Source: Desulfarculus sp. (lineage in GTDB: Bacteria; Desulfobacterota; Desulfarculia; Desulfarculales; Desulfarculaceae). Taken from it: a stretch of 19,337 bases of DNA. Below are positions 1 through 7,937 of this stretch, one piece after another. The notes beneath the pieces are model-generated. The model did not search any database. It was given only the letters and a program-made list of their open reading frames with translations, and was not told the origin of the DNA. Every line of letters starts with the position of its first letter. The first letter of the stretch is position 1. The stretch covers positions 1-19,337 of the forward strand of contig JAIWNN010000130.1 in NCBI GenBank assembly GCA_020216805.1. The letters are read 5' to 3'. A program made the position numbers and the translations under genes.

Positions 1-375
1 CTGGAAGGCGGCGCTCCCGCCGAGGCCCCGGCTCCCGCTCCTCCGGCCGCGCCCGCCCCGGCCGAAGCCGACGAGATCGACGACCTGGATTCGCTGCTGG
101 CCGAGCTGGAGGCCGAGAGCCCCGCCGCAGACACCGCCGTGCCGGCGGTTGCGGCCGCGTCCCCGGCGGCGATGGCCGCGCCCGCGGCGACCGGCCTGGA
201 CCCGGCCGAGATGCGCGCCATCTTCGAGCGAGTCGCCCGCGAGGAGATCCAGCGCCTGGTGGGCGAACTGGCGCCACGTCTGGTGGCCGAGGCGGTGGAG
301 CGAGAGATCGCCGCCCTGAAGGCCCAGGCCTTTGGCGGCAAACCCTCCGACGACAACGACAGCGTAGTAGATTGA
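1..375 (+). CDS. Ala/Pro-rich protein, 3' end only (5' truncated)
   Basis: The reading frame is open from the first base and closes with TGA at 373-375, so only the last 124 residues are visible. The visible part starts with a low-complexity Ala/Pro-rich stretch (about residues 1-20), then an acidic patch with the motif [16 protein letters not shown], another Ala/Pro linker, and a charged helical C-terminus ([20 protein letters not shown]) ending in a short acidic tail. Flexible linker plus terminal amphipathic helices recalls the C-termini of some deltaproteobacterial response-regulator or zinc-ribbon proteins and, more loosely, the PopZ polar organiser. This is a resemblance of composition and helix pattern, not a recognised domain. 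An internal ATG exists at 139, but the frame continues unbroken upstream of it, so it is not the start. A terminator follows at 401-430. Function unassigned. Confidence 0.75.
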   Translation: MEGGAPAEAPAPAPPAAPAPAEADEIDDLDSLLAELEAESPAADTAVPAVAAASPAAMAAPAATGLDPAEMRAIFERVAREEIQRLVGELAPRLVAEAVEREIAALKAQAFGGKPSDDNDSVVD

Positions 376-378
376 TCT

Positions 379-430
379 CCGGCCCGGCGGGCCGGTGGGT
401 GGCGGGGCTGGCGGCCCCGCCCTTGTTTTG
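379..430 (+). terminator. Tandem hairpins and rho-independent terminator after the first gene
   Basis: A 7-bp stem (379-385 with 389-395, loop GGC) is followed by an 8-bp GC stem (GGCGGGGC at 401-408 with GCCCCGCC at 414-421, 5-nt loop) and a T-rich run CTTGTTTTG (422-430). The second hairpin plus T-tract has the form of an intrinsic terminator. It lies after the stop at 375 and before valS, so valS probably has its own promoter between 430 and 486. It also argues against starting valS at the upstream ATG at 372. Confidence 0.7.
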
Positions 431-485
431 TCCGCACCCGGCCCGGCATTCACGGCCAGGGTCTCAACCAGCAAGGAATAGGGCG

Positions 486-3128
486 ATGACCACGCAATTG
501 GAAAAATCCTACGAGCCGCGCCAGGTGGAGGAACGCTGGTACCGCTACTGGGAGGAGAACCAGCTCTTCCGGGCCGATCCCGCCTCGCCCAAGCCGCCCT
601 ATTCCATCGTCATCCCCCCGCCCAACGTCACCGGCCAGCTCCACATCGGCCACGCCCTGGACAACACCCTGCAGGACATCCTCTGCCGCTTCAAGCGCAT
701 GCGCGGCCACGAGGTGCTTTGGATGCCGGGCACCGACCACGCCGGCATCGCCACCCAGAACGTGGTGGAGCGCGAGCTGGCCAAGGAGGGCCTCAGCCGC
801 CACGACCTGGGCCGCGACAAGTTCATCGAGCGGGTCTGGCGGTGGAAGGAGGAATACGGCGGCAAGATCATCAACCAGCTCAAGCGCCTGGGGGCCTCCT
901 GCGACTGGAGCCGCACCCGCTTCACCATGGACGAGGGCCTGTCGCGCGCGGTGCGCGAGGTCTTCGTGCGGCTCTACGAAGAGGGCCTGATCTATCGCGG
1001 CGACTACATCATCAACTGGTGCCCCCGTTGCCACACCGCCCTGAGCGATTTGGAGAGCGAGCACGAACCGGTCCAGGGCGGGCTCTACTACATCCGCTAT
1101 CCCTTCAAAAACGGCAAGGGCCACCTCACCGTGGCCACCACCCGGCCCGAGACCATGCTGGGCGACACCGCAGTGGCCATCAATCCCGATGATCCGCGCT
1201 ACCAGAACCTGGCCGACGACCGCGTGATCCTGCCCCTGATGAACCGCGAGATCCCGGTGATCAAAGACGGCTATGTCTCCCTGGATTTCGGCACCGGCGC
1301 GCTCAAGGTCACCCCGGCCCACGATCCCAACGACTTCGAGCTGGGCAAGAAGCATGGCCTGCCGGCCATCCGGGTGATGGACGACAGCGGGCGGATCAAC
1401 GCCCAGGGCGGGGCCTACGCCGGCCTGGACCGCTTCGAGGCCCGCAAGAAGGTCCTGGCCGACCTGGAGGCCCTGGGGCTGTTGGAGAAGCAGGAGCCCC
1501 TGGCCCACAACGTCGGCCACTGCTACCGCTGCAAGACCATGGTGGAGCCGATCCTGAGCCAGCAGTGGTTCGTGAAGGTGGAGCCCCTGGCGGCCGAGGC
1601 CCTCAAAGCCGTCCAGGAGGGGCGCACCCGCATCGTGCCGGCCATGTGGACCAAGACCTATTACGAGTGGATGACCAACATCAAGGACTGGTGCATCAGC
1701 CGCCAGATTTGGTGGGGCCATCGCATCCCGGCCTGGTATTGCGACTGCGGCGAGATGATCGTCAGCCGCACCACGCCGACCGCTTGCCCCCAGTGCGGGG
1801 CGAGCGAGCTGCGCCAGGAGACCGACGTGCTGGACACCTGGTTCAGCAGCGGCCTGTGGCCTTTCTCCACCATGGGCTGGCCGGACCAGACCCCGGAGCT
1901 CAAAAAGTTCTACCCCACCAGCTGCCTGGTCACCGGCTTCGACATCCTGTTCTTCTGGGTGGCCCGCATGATGATGCTGGGGATCAAGTTCATGGACCAG
2001 GTGCCTTTCCACGACGTCTGCATCCACGCCCTGGTGCGCGACGCCCAGGGCCAGAAGATGAGCAAGTCCAAGGGCAACGTCATGGACCCGCTCATCATCA
2101 TGGACCAGTTCGGCACCGACGCCTTCCGCTACACCCTGGCCGCCTTCGCCGCCCAGGGCCGCGACATCCGCATGAGCGAGGAACGCATCGCCGGCTATCG
2201 CAACTTCGTCAACAAGCTCTGGAACGCGGCCCGCTTCACCCTGATGAACCTGGAGGGCGATCTGGACGCCGACCCCGGCCTGGAGCCCTCGTTGGAGGAC
2301 CGCTGGATCATCAGCCGGGTCAGCCGCGCGGCGGCCGAGGCGGCGGCGGCCATCGAGGACTACCGCTTCAACGACGCGGCCAGCGCCCTCTACCAGTTCA
2401 CCTGGCACGAGTTCTGCGACTGGTATCTGGAGTTGATCAAGGCTCCGCTCTACAACGCCGCCGACCCCGCCCGCCAGGCCGCCACCCGGCGCACCCTGCG
2501 CGAGGTCTTCTCGCGGCTGCTGCGGATGCTGCACCCCCTGATGCCTTTTGTCACCGAGGAGCTCTGGCAGCGTCTGCCTGGGACCGAGGGCTCGATCATG
2601 CGCGCGCCTTGGCCTGAGGGCCATCCCGGCGAGCTGGATCCGGCGGCCGAGGCCGACCTGGGCCTGGTGATGGAGGTGATCGGCGCGGTGCGCAACATCC
2701 GCGGCGAGATGGGCCTCAACCCCGGCCAAACCCTGCCCCTGGTGGTCATCGCCCACGACGACCACGCCGGCCAGGTGCTCCGGCAGCAGGCCCCCCGGGT
2801 GGCGGGCCTGGCCCGCCTGGGCGACATCGCCTGGGCGGCCGAGGGCCAGGCCCCGGCCAAGGCCGCCAGCGCGGCGGTCAGCGGCCTGACCCTCTACGTG
2901 CCCCTGGAGGGCCTGGTGGACTTCGCGGCCGAGGCCGCCCGCCTGGAGAAAGAAATCGCCAAGCTGGTCAAGGAGACTGAGTCCAGCCGCAAGAAATTGG
3001 CCAACGAGGGATTCCTGGCCAAAGCCCCGGCCGAGGTGGTGGAGAAGGAACGGGCCAAGGTGGAAGAGGCCGACAGCAAGCTGGATCGCCTGCGCGCCAG
3101 CCTGGAGCGGATGAAAAGCTTCCTGTAG
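486..3128 (+). CDS. valS: Valyl-tRNA synthetase
   Basis: Class I aminoacyl-tRNA synthetase that charges tRNA-Val in the cytoplasm; 880 residues, the usual length. The HIGH signature is at residues 53-56, following the class-typical PPPNVTG, and KMSKS is at 524-528. The CP1 editing domain that hydrolyses mischarged Thr-tRNA shows [14 protein letters not shown] and the HDPNDF motif. A zinc-ribbon-like cysteine set lies at C419, C421, C434 and C437, followed by the family motif [13 protein letters not shown]. The anticodon-binding domain follows, and residues about 814-880 form the ValRS C-terminal coiled coil. The start at ATG 486 has AAGGA (473-477) at good spacing. An in-frame ATG at 372 overlaps the previous stop and would translate the terminator region, so it was not used. 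A terminator hairpin follows the stop. Confidence 0.98.
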   Translation: MTTQLEKSYEPRQVEERWYRYWEENQLFRADPASPKPPYSIVIPPPNVTGQLHIGHALDNTLQDILCRFKRMRGHEVLWMPGTDHAGIATQNVVERELAKEGLSRHDLGRDKFIERVWRWKEEYGGKIINQLKRLGASCDWSRTRFTMDEGLSRAVREVFVRLYEEGLIYRGDYIINWCPRCHTALSDLESEHEPVQGGLYYIRYPFKNGKGHLTVATTRPETMLGDTAVAINPDDPRYQNLADDRVILPLMNREIPVIKDGYVSLDFGTGALKVTPAHDPNDFELGKKHGLPAIRVMDDSGRINAQGGAYAGLDRFEARKKVLADLEALGLLEKQEPLAHNVGHCYRCKTMVEPILSQQWFVKVEPLAAEALKAVQEGRTRIVPAMWTKTYYEWMTNIKDWCISRQIWWGHRIPAWYCDCGEMIVSRTTPTACPQCGASELRQETDVLDTWFSSGLWPFSTMGWPDQTPELKKFYPTSCLVTGFDILFFWVARMMMLGIKFMDQVPFHDVCIHALVRDAQGQKMSKSKGNVMDPLIIMDQFGTDAFRYTLAAFAAQGRDIRMSEERIAGYRNFVNKLWNAARFTLMNLEGDLDADPGLEPSLEDRWIISRVSRAAAEAAAAIEDYRFNDAASALYQFTWHEFCDWYLELIKAPLYNAADPARQAATRRTLREVFSRLLRMLHPLMPFVTEELWQRLPGTEGSIMRAPWPEGHPGELDPAAEADLGLVMEVIGAVRNIRGEMGLNPGQTLPLVVIAHDDHAGQVLRQQAPRVAGLARLGDIAWAAEGQAPAKAASAAVSGLTLYVPLEGLVDFAAEAARLEKEIAKLVKETESSRKKLANEGFLAKAPAEVVEKERAKVEEADSKLDRLRASLERMKSFL

Positions 3129-3149
3129 GGCCGCGCCAGGCGTCATTTT

Positions 3150-3190
3150 CTGGGCCGCGCCGAATCGATCCCGGCGCGGCCCAGCTCTTT
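3150..3190 (+). terminator. valS terminator hairpin
   Basis: A perfect 13-bp GC-rich stem (CTGGGCCGCGCCG at 3150-3162 paired with 3172-3184) encloses a 9-nt loop and is followed by CTCTTT. It begins 21 bases after the valS stop. The T-tract is short, so termination may be partial or Rho-assisted. Confidence 0.65.
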
Positions 3191-3311
3191 AGCCTTCGGC
3201 GCGGGACAGGGCCTCGTCCGGTTCGGGATCGGCGGGCGTCGTCGCTCGCTTGCCCTGGGCGGCCGCGAAATGTTAGCCTCTTCCATCAGCCCATGATGAC
3301 GGAGGCCAGCC

Positions 3312-3620
3312 TTGCCGCGACCGCGCAAACCCCGCCACTGCCAGGGCGCCGCCCCCGGGGAAGCCTTCAAGCCGGCCGGCCGACCGCTGCGCGAGCTGGA
3401 CCAACTGGTGTTGGCGGCCGACGAGTTGGAGGCCATGCGCCTGTGCGACCTTTTGGGCCTGACCCAGGCCGCGGCCGGGGAGCGCATGGGCGTCAGCCGG
3501 GCCACGGTGCAGCGCACGGTCAAGAGCGCCCGGGCCAAGGTGACCCGGGCCCTGGTGGAGGGCGCGGCCCTGATCCTGCGATCTCCGGCCGTGACTGAAG
3601 ACGCACCAGCCGGAGAATGA
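3312..3620 (+). CDS. DUF134 (UPF0251) family HTH protein
   Basis: 102-residue DNA-binding protein of the DUF134/UPF0251 family, whose helix-turn-helix resembles sigma-70 region 4. Family signatures are visible: N-terminal MPRPRKPR, the central DELEAMRLCD (residues 37-46), and the HTH TQAAAGERMGVSRATVQR (51-68) followed by SARAKVTRALVEG. The start is TTG at 3312, with GGAGG at 3301-3305 six bases upstream; an ATG at 3293 is in another frame. A weak promoter-like pair (TTGCCC 3250-3255, TAGCCT 3274-3279) lies upstream. The stop overlaps an ATG of the next frame (ATGA at 3617-3620), indicating translational coupling to the next gene. DUF134 genes are often found near Mrp/NifX-type iron-sulfur proteins; none is seen here. 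Target unknown. Confidence 0.9.
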   Translation: MPRPRKPRHCQGAAPGEAFKPAGRPLRELDQLVLAADELEAMRLCDLLGLTQAAAGERMGVSRATVQRTVKSARAKVTRALVEGAALILRSPAVTEDAPAGE

Positions 3621-3622
3621 TC

Positions 3623-4471
3623 ATGGACGCCTGCCCCACCGTGCTGACCGGCGAGACGATGCGTCTGATCACTCCCGGCGCCCCGGAGTATCTGTCCCTG
3701 GTGCTGGACTTTTGCGAGCACGCCGCCCGTTTGGCCGGGTTTGGGGACCACGGGGCGCGGCGTTGCCGCCTGATCGCCGAGGAGCTCTTCCACCGGGTGG
3801 CCCGGGAATGCCGGGAGGCGGGTCGCCGCGACCCATGTCAGTTGGAGGCGACCCTCACCGCCGACGGCCTGAACCTCTGCCTGACCACCGACCACCTGAG
3901 CTGGGACCCGGAGAACGAGCCGGCCTACAGCCTGGCCGAGGTCCTGGAGGGGGCGGAGCCGGCCGGCCTGGGCCTGCACCTGGTCAAACGCTACGCCAAG
4001 GCCATCACCCTCACCCGACGGGGGCCCAGCCGCGAACTCTGCCTGAGCCTGCCGCGCGAGAGCGACGACCAGGGCGTCCACCCCTGGCACCGCCTGGTGC
4101 CCAGCCTGGCCCCGGGGGTCAGCCTCAAGCCGGTGGAGAAGGACGGCCGCCTGGTCTACAAGCTGGAGCACGCCGCCCGGGGCAAGACCTACCTGGCCCG
4201 GGCCCTGGCCCACCAGGTGCTGACCCTGGTGGACGGCCGCCAGACCTTCGGCCAGATCATGGCCCAGACCATGAAGGTGATGCCCGAGACCGGCCGCCAC
4301 AAGCTGGAGGATTTGTTCCAGGTGTTGATGGATCGGGGGGTGGTGACGGTGCGCAGCCTGGAGCGGCCGGAGGCCGAGATCGAGGTGCGCCAGATGCTGG
4401 AGCCCCGCACCCTCCAGGCCCTGAGCGCCTACCAGAAAGTCGCCAAGGAGGGTGAACCCCCGCAGGGCTAG
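3623..4471 (+). CDS. Degenerate RsbW-like ATPase domain fused to PqqD-like domain
   Basis: About 282 residues, two recognisable parts. Residues about 12-144 look like a small GHKL/HATPase_c domain of the anti-sigma (RsbW) type: an N-box-like segment LIAEELFHRV and a G-box-like GLGLHLVKRYA (from residue 115). The N-box Asn that normally coordinates Mg-ATP appears replaced by Arg (R58), so ATP binding or kinase activity is doubtful. Residues about 163-243 look like a PqqD-type peptide-binding winged-helix domain: APGVSLKP, then TLVDGRQTFGQIMAQ and a closing helix LEDLFQVLMDRGVV. I know of no named protein with this combination. Start: ATG 3617 forms ATGA with the previous stop but has no space for a ribosome site; ATG 3623 has GGAGA at 3612-3616 and is preferred. 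Translational coupling to the sigma-4-like DUF134 gene suggests a regulatory partnership, which is inference. Confidence 0.8.
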   Translation: MDACPTVLTGETMRLITPGAPEYLSLVLDFCEHAARLAGFGDHGARRCRLIAEELFHRVARECREAGRRDPCQLEATLTADGLNLCLTTDHLSWDPENEPAYSLAEVLEGAEPAGLGLHLVKRYAKAITLTRRGPSRELCLSLPRESDDQGVHPWHRLVPSLAPGVSLKPVEKDGRLVYKLEHAARGKTYLARALAHQVLTLVDGRQTFGQIMAQTMKVMPETGRHKLEDLFQVLMDRGVVTVRSLERPEAEIEVRQMLEPRTLQALSAYQKVAKEGEPPQG

Positions 4472-4548
4472 GAGCTTCGGTCAGCCGCCGAACCGCAGGA
4501 GGCGCTTAAAAGCCTGCTGGCCGGCAGAGGGCTGCTTCCTTCTTGGCT

Positions 4549-4629
4549 TTCGTAGGGGCGGGGTTTATCCCCGCCCTGTATTTAGCAGGGGGACACAGGG
4601 CGGGCGGGGATAAACCCCGCCCCTACGAA
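4549..4629. repeat. Perfect 28-bp inverted repeat, REP/BIME-like intergenic element
   Basis: The left arm 4549-4576 and right arm 4602-4629 are exact reverse complements over 28 bases, separated by 25 bases. Each arm is itself palindromic: GGGCGGGG (4556-4563), TTTAT loop, CCCCGCCC (4569-4576). The element can therefore fold as one long hairpin or two short ones. It sits in the gap between convergent genes (stops at 4471 and 4659), a typical place for REP/BIME elements, and could act as a bidirectional transcription barrier. A diverged copy lies at 9347-9424. Confidence 0.9.
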
Positions 4630-4658
4630 GAAGGTATGCGACGAACCGCCAGGCGGTG

Positions 4659-5291
4659 TCAGCGGGGGTCTTCCGGCCCCAGCCCCGCCTCCAGGCGGTG
4701 GCAGAAGCCGGCCAGGATCACCAAGAGGCCCAGGATCAGGCCCATCAGCAAGAGGCTGGCCTTGGTGCCCAGCCAGAGGATCAGGAAAAAGCTGGCCCCC
4801 AGGGTGCCGAAGATGCTGCCCAGGGTGCTGACGGCGTAGAGATTGCCCGCGCCCCGGCCCACCCGTCCCAGGTCCTTGACCATCAGCTGCACCAGGTAGG
4901 GCGAGATCGCGCCCTGGAAGATGGTGGGCAGGGTGAAGAGCACCAGGCTGGCGGTCAAGGGCCCCAGGCGCTCGCCCAGGTCCAGCTCGAACAGCCAGTC
5001 GCACAGCGGCCAGGCCACGAAGGGATAGAGCGAGACCAACAGCGACGGGGCAAGCAGCAGCAGGGCCAGGCCGGCGAAGGAGGCCCCGCGCTCGGCCAGG
5101 ACCCCGCCCAGGTAGTAGCCCGCCGCCAGGCCCAGCATGAACACGCTGATCAGGCTGCCCCAGACGAAGATGCTGTTGCCGAAAAACGGGGCCAGCACCC
5201 GGCTGCCCAGGATCTCCACCGCCATCACCACCGCCCCGGAGGCGAAGGCGATCAGGTACACGGCCAGGCCCAAAAACTTGCGCGGGTTCAT
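4659..5291 (-). CDS. Six-helix membrane protein, MFS-like half of fused MFS/spermidine synthase
   Basis: 210-residue integral membrane protein with about six hydrophobic segments (for example AVYLIAFASGAVVMAVEIL, SLISVFMLGLAAGYYLGG, and ASLLLMGLILGLLVILAGF near the end). The sequence matches the N-terminal membrane part of proteins annotated as fused MFS/spermidine synthase: the pattern VEILGSRVLAPFFGNSIFVW followed by GYYLGG and later YAVSTLGSIFGTLGASFF is characteristic. Here it is a separate gene whose ATG (5291-5289) overlaps the TGA of the upstream synthase-like gene (5290-5288), so the two are translationally coupled and probably form one membrane-associated unit. Substrate unknown. Last gene of the minus-strand run; the inverted repeat at 4549-4629 lies just beyond its stop. 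Confidence 0.85.
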   Translation of the reverse strand: MNPRKFLGLAVYLIAFASGAVVMAVEILGSRVLAPFFGNSIFVWGSLISVFMLGLAAGYYLGGVLAERGASFAGLALLLLAPSLLVSLYPFVAWPLCDWLFELDLGERLGPLTASLVLFTLPTIFQGAISPYLVQLMVKDLGRVGRGAGNLYAVSTLGSIFGTLGASFFLILWLGTKASLLLMGLILGLLVILAGFCHRLEAGLGPEDPR

Positions 5292-6262
5292 GGCAGGGGC
5301 GACTTGTCCTTCTGGTGGCGCATCAGGTTCACCGGCGCGTAGTCGTCGCTGAGCACCGGGGCCTCCACCTGGCGTTGGCTGTAGTGGTCGTATTCGGTTT
5401 CCACCAGCTCGGCCAGGTCGAAGCTCCAGGGCTTGTCCTTGGTCAATGCCCGGGCCCGGGCCACCGCCGCGCCGGCCTCCACCTTGCCCGGCTCGGCCAG
5501 AGCCAGGAAGATGTAGTTGCCGCCGCCGCCGGCCCGCAGCAGGTAGAGCTGGGGAAAGACGGCCTGGTAGGTCTTGATCTGGGCGGTGAAGAAGCGGTTC
5601 ATGTCCGCCGACCAGATGTTGCTGGCCACCACCCCGCCAGGGTTGAGCCGGCGCTTGACCAGTTCCAGGAACTCGCGGGTGGTGAGGTGGAAGGGCACCG
5701 CCTGGTCGTTGTAGGCGTCCAGGAAGATCAGGTCGTAGCGCTGGGGGTTGCGCTTCAGAAAAAGGCGGCCGTCCTGGGTGAAGACCTTCATGGCCGGGTC
5801 CGGCCGGAAGCCCAGGTATTGCTCCGCCACCCGCGCCACCTCGGGGTCGATCTCGGCGATGTCGATGACGACCCGCGGCTCAACCAGGCGCAGGTACATG
5901 GGCATGCTGCCGCCGCCCAGACCCACGAACAACGCCCGGGACGGTGGGCGGTCCAGGAAGGCCAGGGCCGCGAAACCGCTCTTGGTGTAGGCGAAGGTGA
6001 GGTGCTCGGGGTGGCCGGGCTTGACCACGCTCTGGTGGCCCATGGCCCGGTTGAAGGACAGATAGCGCAGGCCCTGGGAGTCCTCCATCACCAGCAGATG
6101 ATGATAGAGACTGTCGGTTTCGTAGATGGTGCGCAGTTGCAGGGCCTGGCCGCCGCTGGGCGTGACCAGGTCCAGCAGAAACCCCAGGCCCAGGGCCAGC
6201 AACGCGCCCGCCAGGAGCCTGGCCTTGGCCAGGGATGGGCGCATGGCGCGGCTCGCCGCCAT
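5288..6262 (-). CDS. Membrane-anchored spermidine synthase-like protein
   Basis: 324 residues. A hydrophobic segment near the N-terminus (about residues 15-33, LLAGALLALGLGFLLDLV) suggests a membrane anchor or uncleaved signal. The rest is a spermidine-synthase-type Rossmann methyltransferase fold: the nucleotide-binding loop FVGLGGGSMPMYL (112-124), the acidic strand end AEIDPEV (136-142), DGRLFL (164-169), and YDLIFLDAYND (176-186). Classical SpeE has a different sequence at this last site; the DAYND form followed by PFHLTTREF is typical of the fused MFS/spermidine synthase group, so genuine polyamine synthesis is uncertain. ATG 6262 lies five bases after the UPF0210 stop, with only a poorly spaced AGAGG; ATG 6244 is an alternative. 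It is coupled (ATGA) to the downstream membrane protein. Confidence 0.85.
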   Translation of the reverse strand: MAASRAMRPSLAKARLLAGALLALGLGFLLDLVTPSGGQALQLRTIYETDSLYHHLLVMEDSQGLRYLSFNRAMGHQSVVKPGHPEHLTFAYTKSGFAALAFLDRPPSRALFVGLGGGSMPMYLRLVEPRVVIDIAEIDPEVARVAEQYLGFRPDPAMKVFTQDGRLFLKRNPQRYDLIFLDAYNDQAVPFHLTTREFLELVKRRLNPGGVVASNIWSADMNRFFTAQIKTYQAVFPQLYLLRAGGGGNYIFLALAEPGKVEAGAAVARARALTKDKPWSFDLAELVETEYDHYSQRQVEAPVLSDDYAPVNLMRHQKDKSPLP

Positions 6263-6266
6263 ACCT

Positions 6267-7625
6267 CTAGTTGCGCAGGGCGCCGGCCGGGGCCGGCAGG
6301 CGTCCGCCCCGGGCGATGAAGCGCTCGCCGGAGAAGCGGTTGACCGGCATGATCGGGGCGCGGCCCAGCAGGCCGCCGAAGTCCACCGCATCGCCGGGGA
6401 CCCGTCCCGGGGCCGGGATGACCCGCACCCCGGTGGTCTTGTGGTTGACCATGCCGATGGCCAGCTCGTCGGCGATGATGGCGGCCAGGGCGTGGGCCGG
6501 GGTGTCGCCGGGCACCGCGAACATGTCCAGACCCACCGAGCAAACCGCGGTCATGGCCTCCAGCTTCTCCAGCGAGAGCGCCCCGCACTCCACCGCCTCG
6601 ATCATGGCCAGGTCCTCGGAGACCGGGATGAAGGTGCCCGACAGCCCGCCCACGTGGCCCGAGGCCATGGCCCCGCCGCGCTTGACGGCGTCGATGAGCA
6701 GCGCCAGGGCGGCGGTGGTGCCGGGCGCGCCCACCTGCTCCAGGCCCATGGCCTGCAGGATGCGGCCCACGCTGTCGCCGACCATGGTGGTGGGGGCCAG
6801 GCTGATGTCCACCACCCCGAAGGCCACTCCCAGCCGCCGGGCCAGCTCGCGCCCCACCAGCTCGCCGGCCCGGGTGATCTTGAAGACCGTGCGCCGGATC
6901 ACCTCGCTGAGCATGGTCAGGTCGCAGTCGGGGTATTTCTCCACCACCGCCCGCACCACCCCGGGGCCGCTGATGCCCACGTTCAGGGCCACGTCGCCCT
7001 CGCCGCCGCCGTGGAAGGCTCCGGCCATGAAGGGATTGTCCTCCGGCGCGTTGGCGAAGGCCACGAACTTGGCGCAGGCCAGGGCGTCGTCGCTGGTGGC
7101 GGCCATGGCCTTGAGGATCTGGCCCAGGCGGGCCACCGCGTCCAGGTTCATGCCGGCGGCGGTGCTGGCCAGGTTGAGGAAGCCGCAGATGCGGTTGGTC
7201 CGGGAGAGGCACTCCGGCAGCGCTTCCATCAGACGGCAGTCGGCGGCGGTCATGGCCTTCTGCACCAGGGCCCCGAAGCCGCCGATGAAGTCCACCCCGG
7301 CCTCGCTGGCGGCCCGGTCCAGGGCCTGGGCCAGGACCAGGGGCGCGTCGGGCTCCGGGCAGGGCTCGATCAGCCAGGCGGCCGGGGTGATGGACAGGCG
7401 CTTGTTGACGATGGGCAGGCCCAGGTCCTGGCTGACCGCCTCGGCCTCGGCCTTCAGGCGCGCGCCCAGGCCGGCCAGGCGCTCATGGGCCAGTCCGGCC
7501 AGCTCGGCCGCGTCCGGGCGCACCAGGTCCTTGAGGTTCACGCCCAGGGTGACCGCGCGGATGTCGAAATTGTGGAAGAGGATCATTCCCGCGGTCTCGA
7601 AGGCCTCTTCCACGCTGAAGCTCAT
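6267..7625 (-). CDS. UPF0210 (DUF711, PFL-family) protein
   Basis: 452 residues, the normal length of the UPF0210/DUF711 family, a broadly conserved cytoplasmic family of unknown biochemical role. Family hallmarks visible: the N-terminus SFSVEEAFETAGMILFHNFD leading into IRAVTLGVNL, the central GGGEGDVALNVGISGPGVV, APTTMVGDSVGRILQAMG, the HVGGLSGTFIPVSED segment, and AIIADELAIGMVNHKTTGVRV near the C-terminus. The ATG at 7625 is preceded by a GGGAG ribosome site. It follows the ACT-domain gene by 18 bases; the UPF0237-UPF0210 pairing is conserved in many bacteria, with the ACT protein presumed to be a small-molecule sensor for the partner. The stop is five bases before the next gene. Confidence 0.93.
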   Translation of the reverse strand: MSFSVEEAFETAGMILFHNFDIRAVTLGVNLKDLVRPDAAELAGLAHERLAGLGARLKAEAEAVSQDLGLPIVNKRLSITPAAWLIEPCPEPDAPLVLAQALDRAASEAGVDFIGGFGALVQKAMTAADCRLMEALPECLSRTNRICGFLNLASTAAGMNLDAVARLGQILKAMAATSDDALACAKFVAFANAPEDNPFMAGAFHGGGEGDVALNVGISGPGVVRAVVEKYPDCDLTMLSEVIRRTVFKITRAGELVGRELARRLGVAFGVVDISLAPTTMVGDSVGRILQAMGLEQVGAPGTTAALALLIDAVKRGGAMASGHVGGLSGTFIPVSEDLAMIEAVECGALSLEKLEAMTAVCSVGLDMFAVPGDTPAHALAAIIADELAIGMVNHKTTGVRVIPAPGRVPGDAVDFGGLLGRAPIMPVNRFSGERFIARGGRLPAPAGALRN

Positions 7626-7643
7626 GACGGTTCGCTCCCGGTC

Positions 7644-7922
7644 CTAGACCCGATGCATGGCCTTGACCACGGACTCGGAATGGACCATCACCGTCAGCCC
7701 CATGGTCTGGCCCAGGTGGTCCAGGTCGCGGCGCAGGCCGGCCGGTCCGGAGTCGCAGTCGCTGATGTCCACCAGCATGTTCATGACGAAGGTTCCGTCC
7801 ATGACCTTCTGCTGCACGTCCTCGATGTTGGCCCCGTGCTGGAAGAGCAGGGTGGAGACCCGGGCGATGATGCCCTTCTGGTCGCCGCCGATCACCACCA
7901 CCAAGACTCGTTCCTTGTCCAT
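7644..7922 (-). CDS. UPF0237 ACT-domain protein
   Basis: 92-residue single ACT domain. The N-terminal strand VLVVVIGGDQKGIIARVSTLL is the characteristic start of the UPF0237 group (D-x-x-G-I-I/V), followed by the ligand-binding turn GANIEDVQQKVMDGTFVM and a C-terminal strand LTVMVHSESV. ACT domains bind amino acids or similar small molecules; the ligand here is not known. The gene lies 15 bases after the nth stop and 18 bases before UPF0210, which is its standard partner. The ribosome site before ATG 7922 is weak, in keeping with readthrough translation from nth. Confidence 0.92.
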   Translation of the reverse strand: MDKERVLVVVIGGDQKGIIARVSTLLFQHGANIEDVQQKVMDGTFVMNMLVDISDCDSGPAGLRRDLDHLGQTMGLTVMVHSESVVKAMHRV

Positions 7923-7937
7923 GGCTCGTCCGTCCCC

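Noticed and set aside
372..485. Upstream ATG giving valS a 38-residue extension
   Set aside because: The extension covers a terminator hairpin and non-conserved sequence; ATG 486 has a proper ribosome site and begins where the family begins.
450..3146. 898-codon open frame antisense to valS
   Set aside because: It mirrors valS exactly, has low-complexity His/Leu/Gly/Ala-rich composition and no recognisable domain. Long antisense frames are expected at this GC content.
3293..3598. ATG-initiated frame at 3293 as an alternative to the DUF134 gene
   Set aside because: Its product is a Gly/Arg/Pro-rich shadow; the TTG 3312 frame carries all DUF134 motifs.
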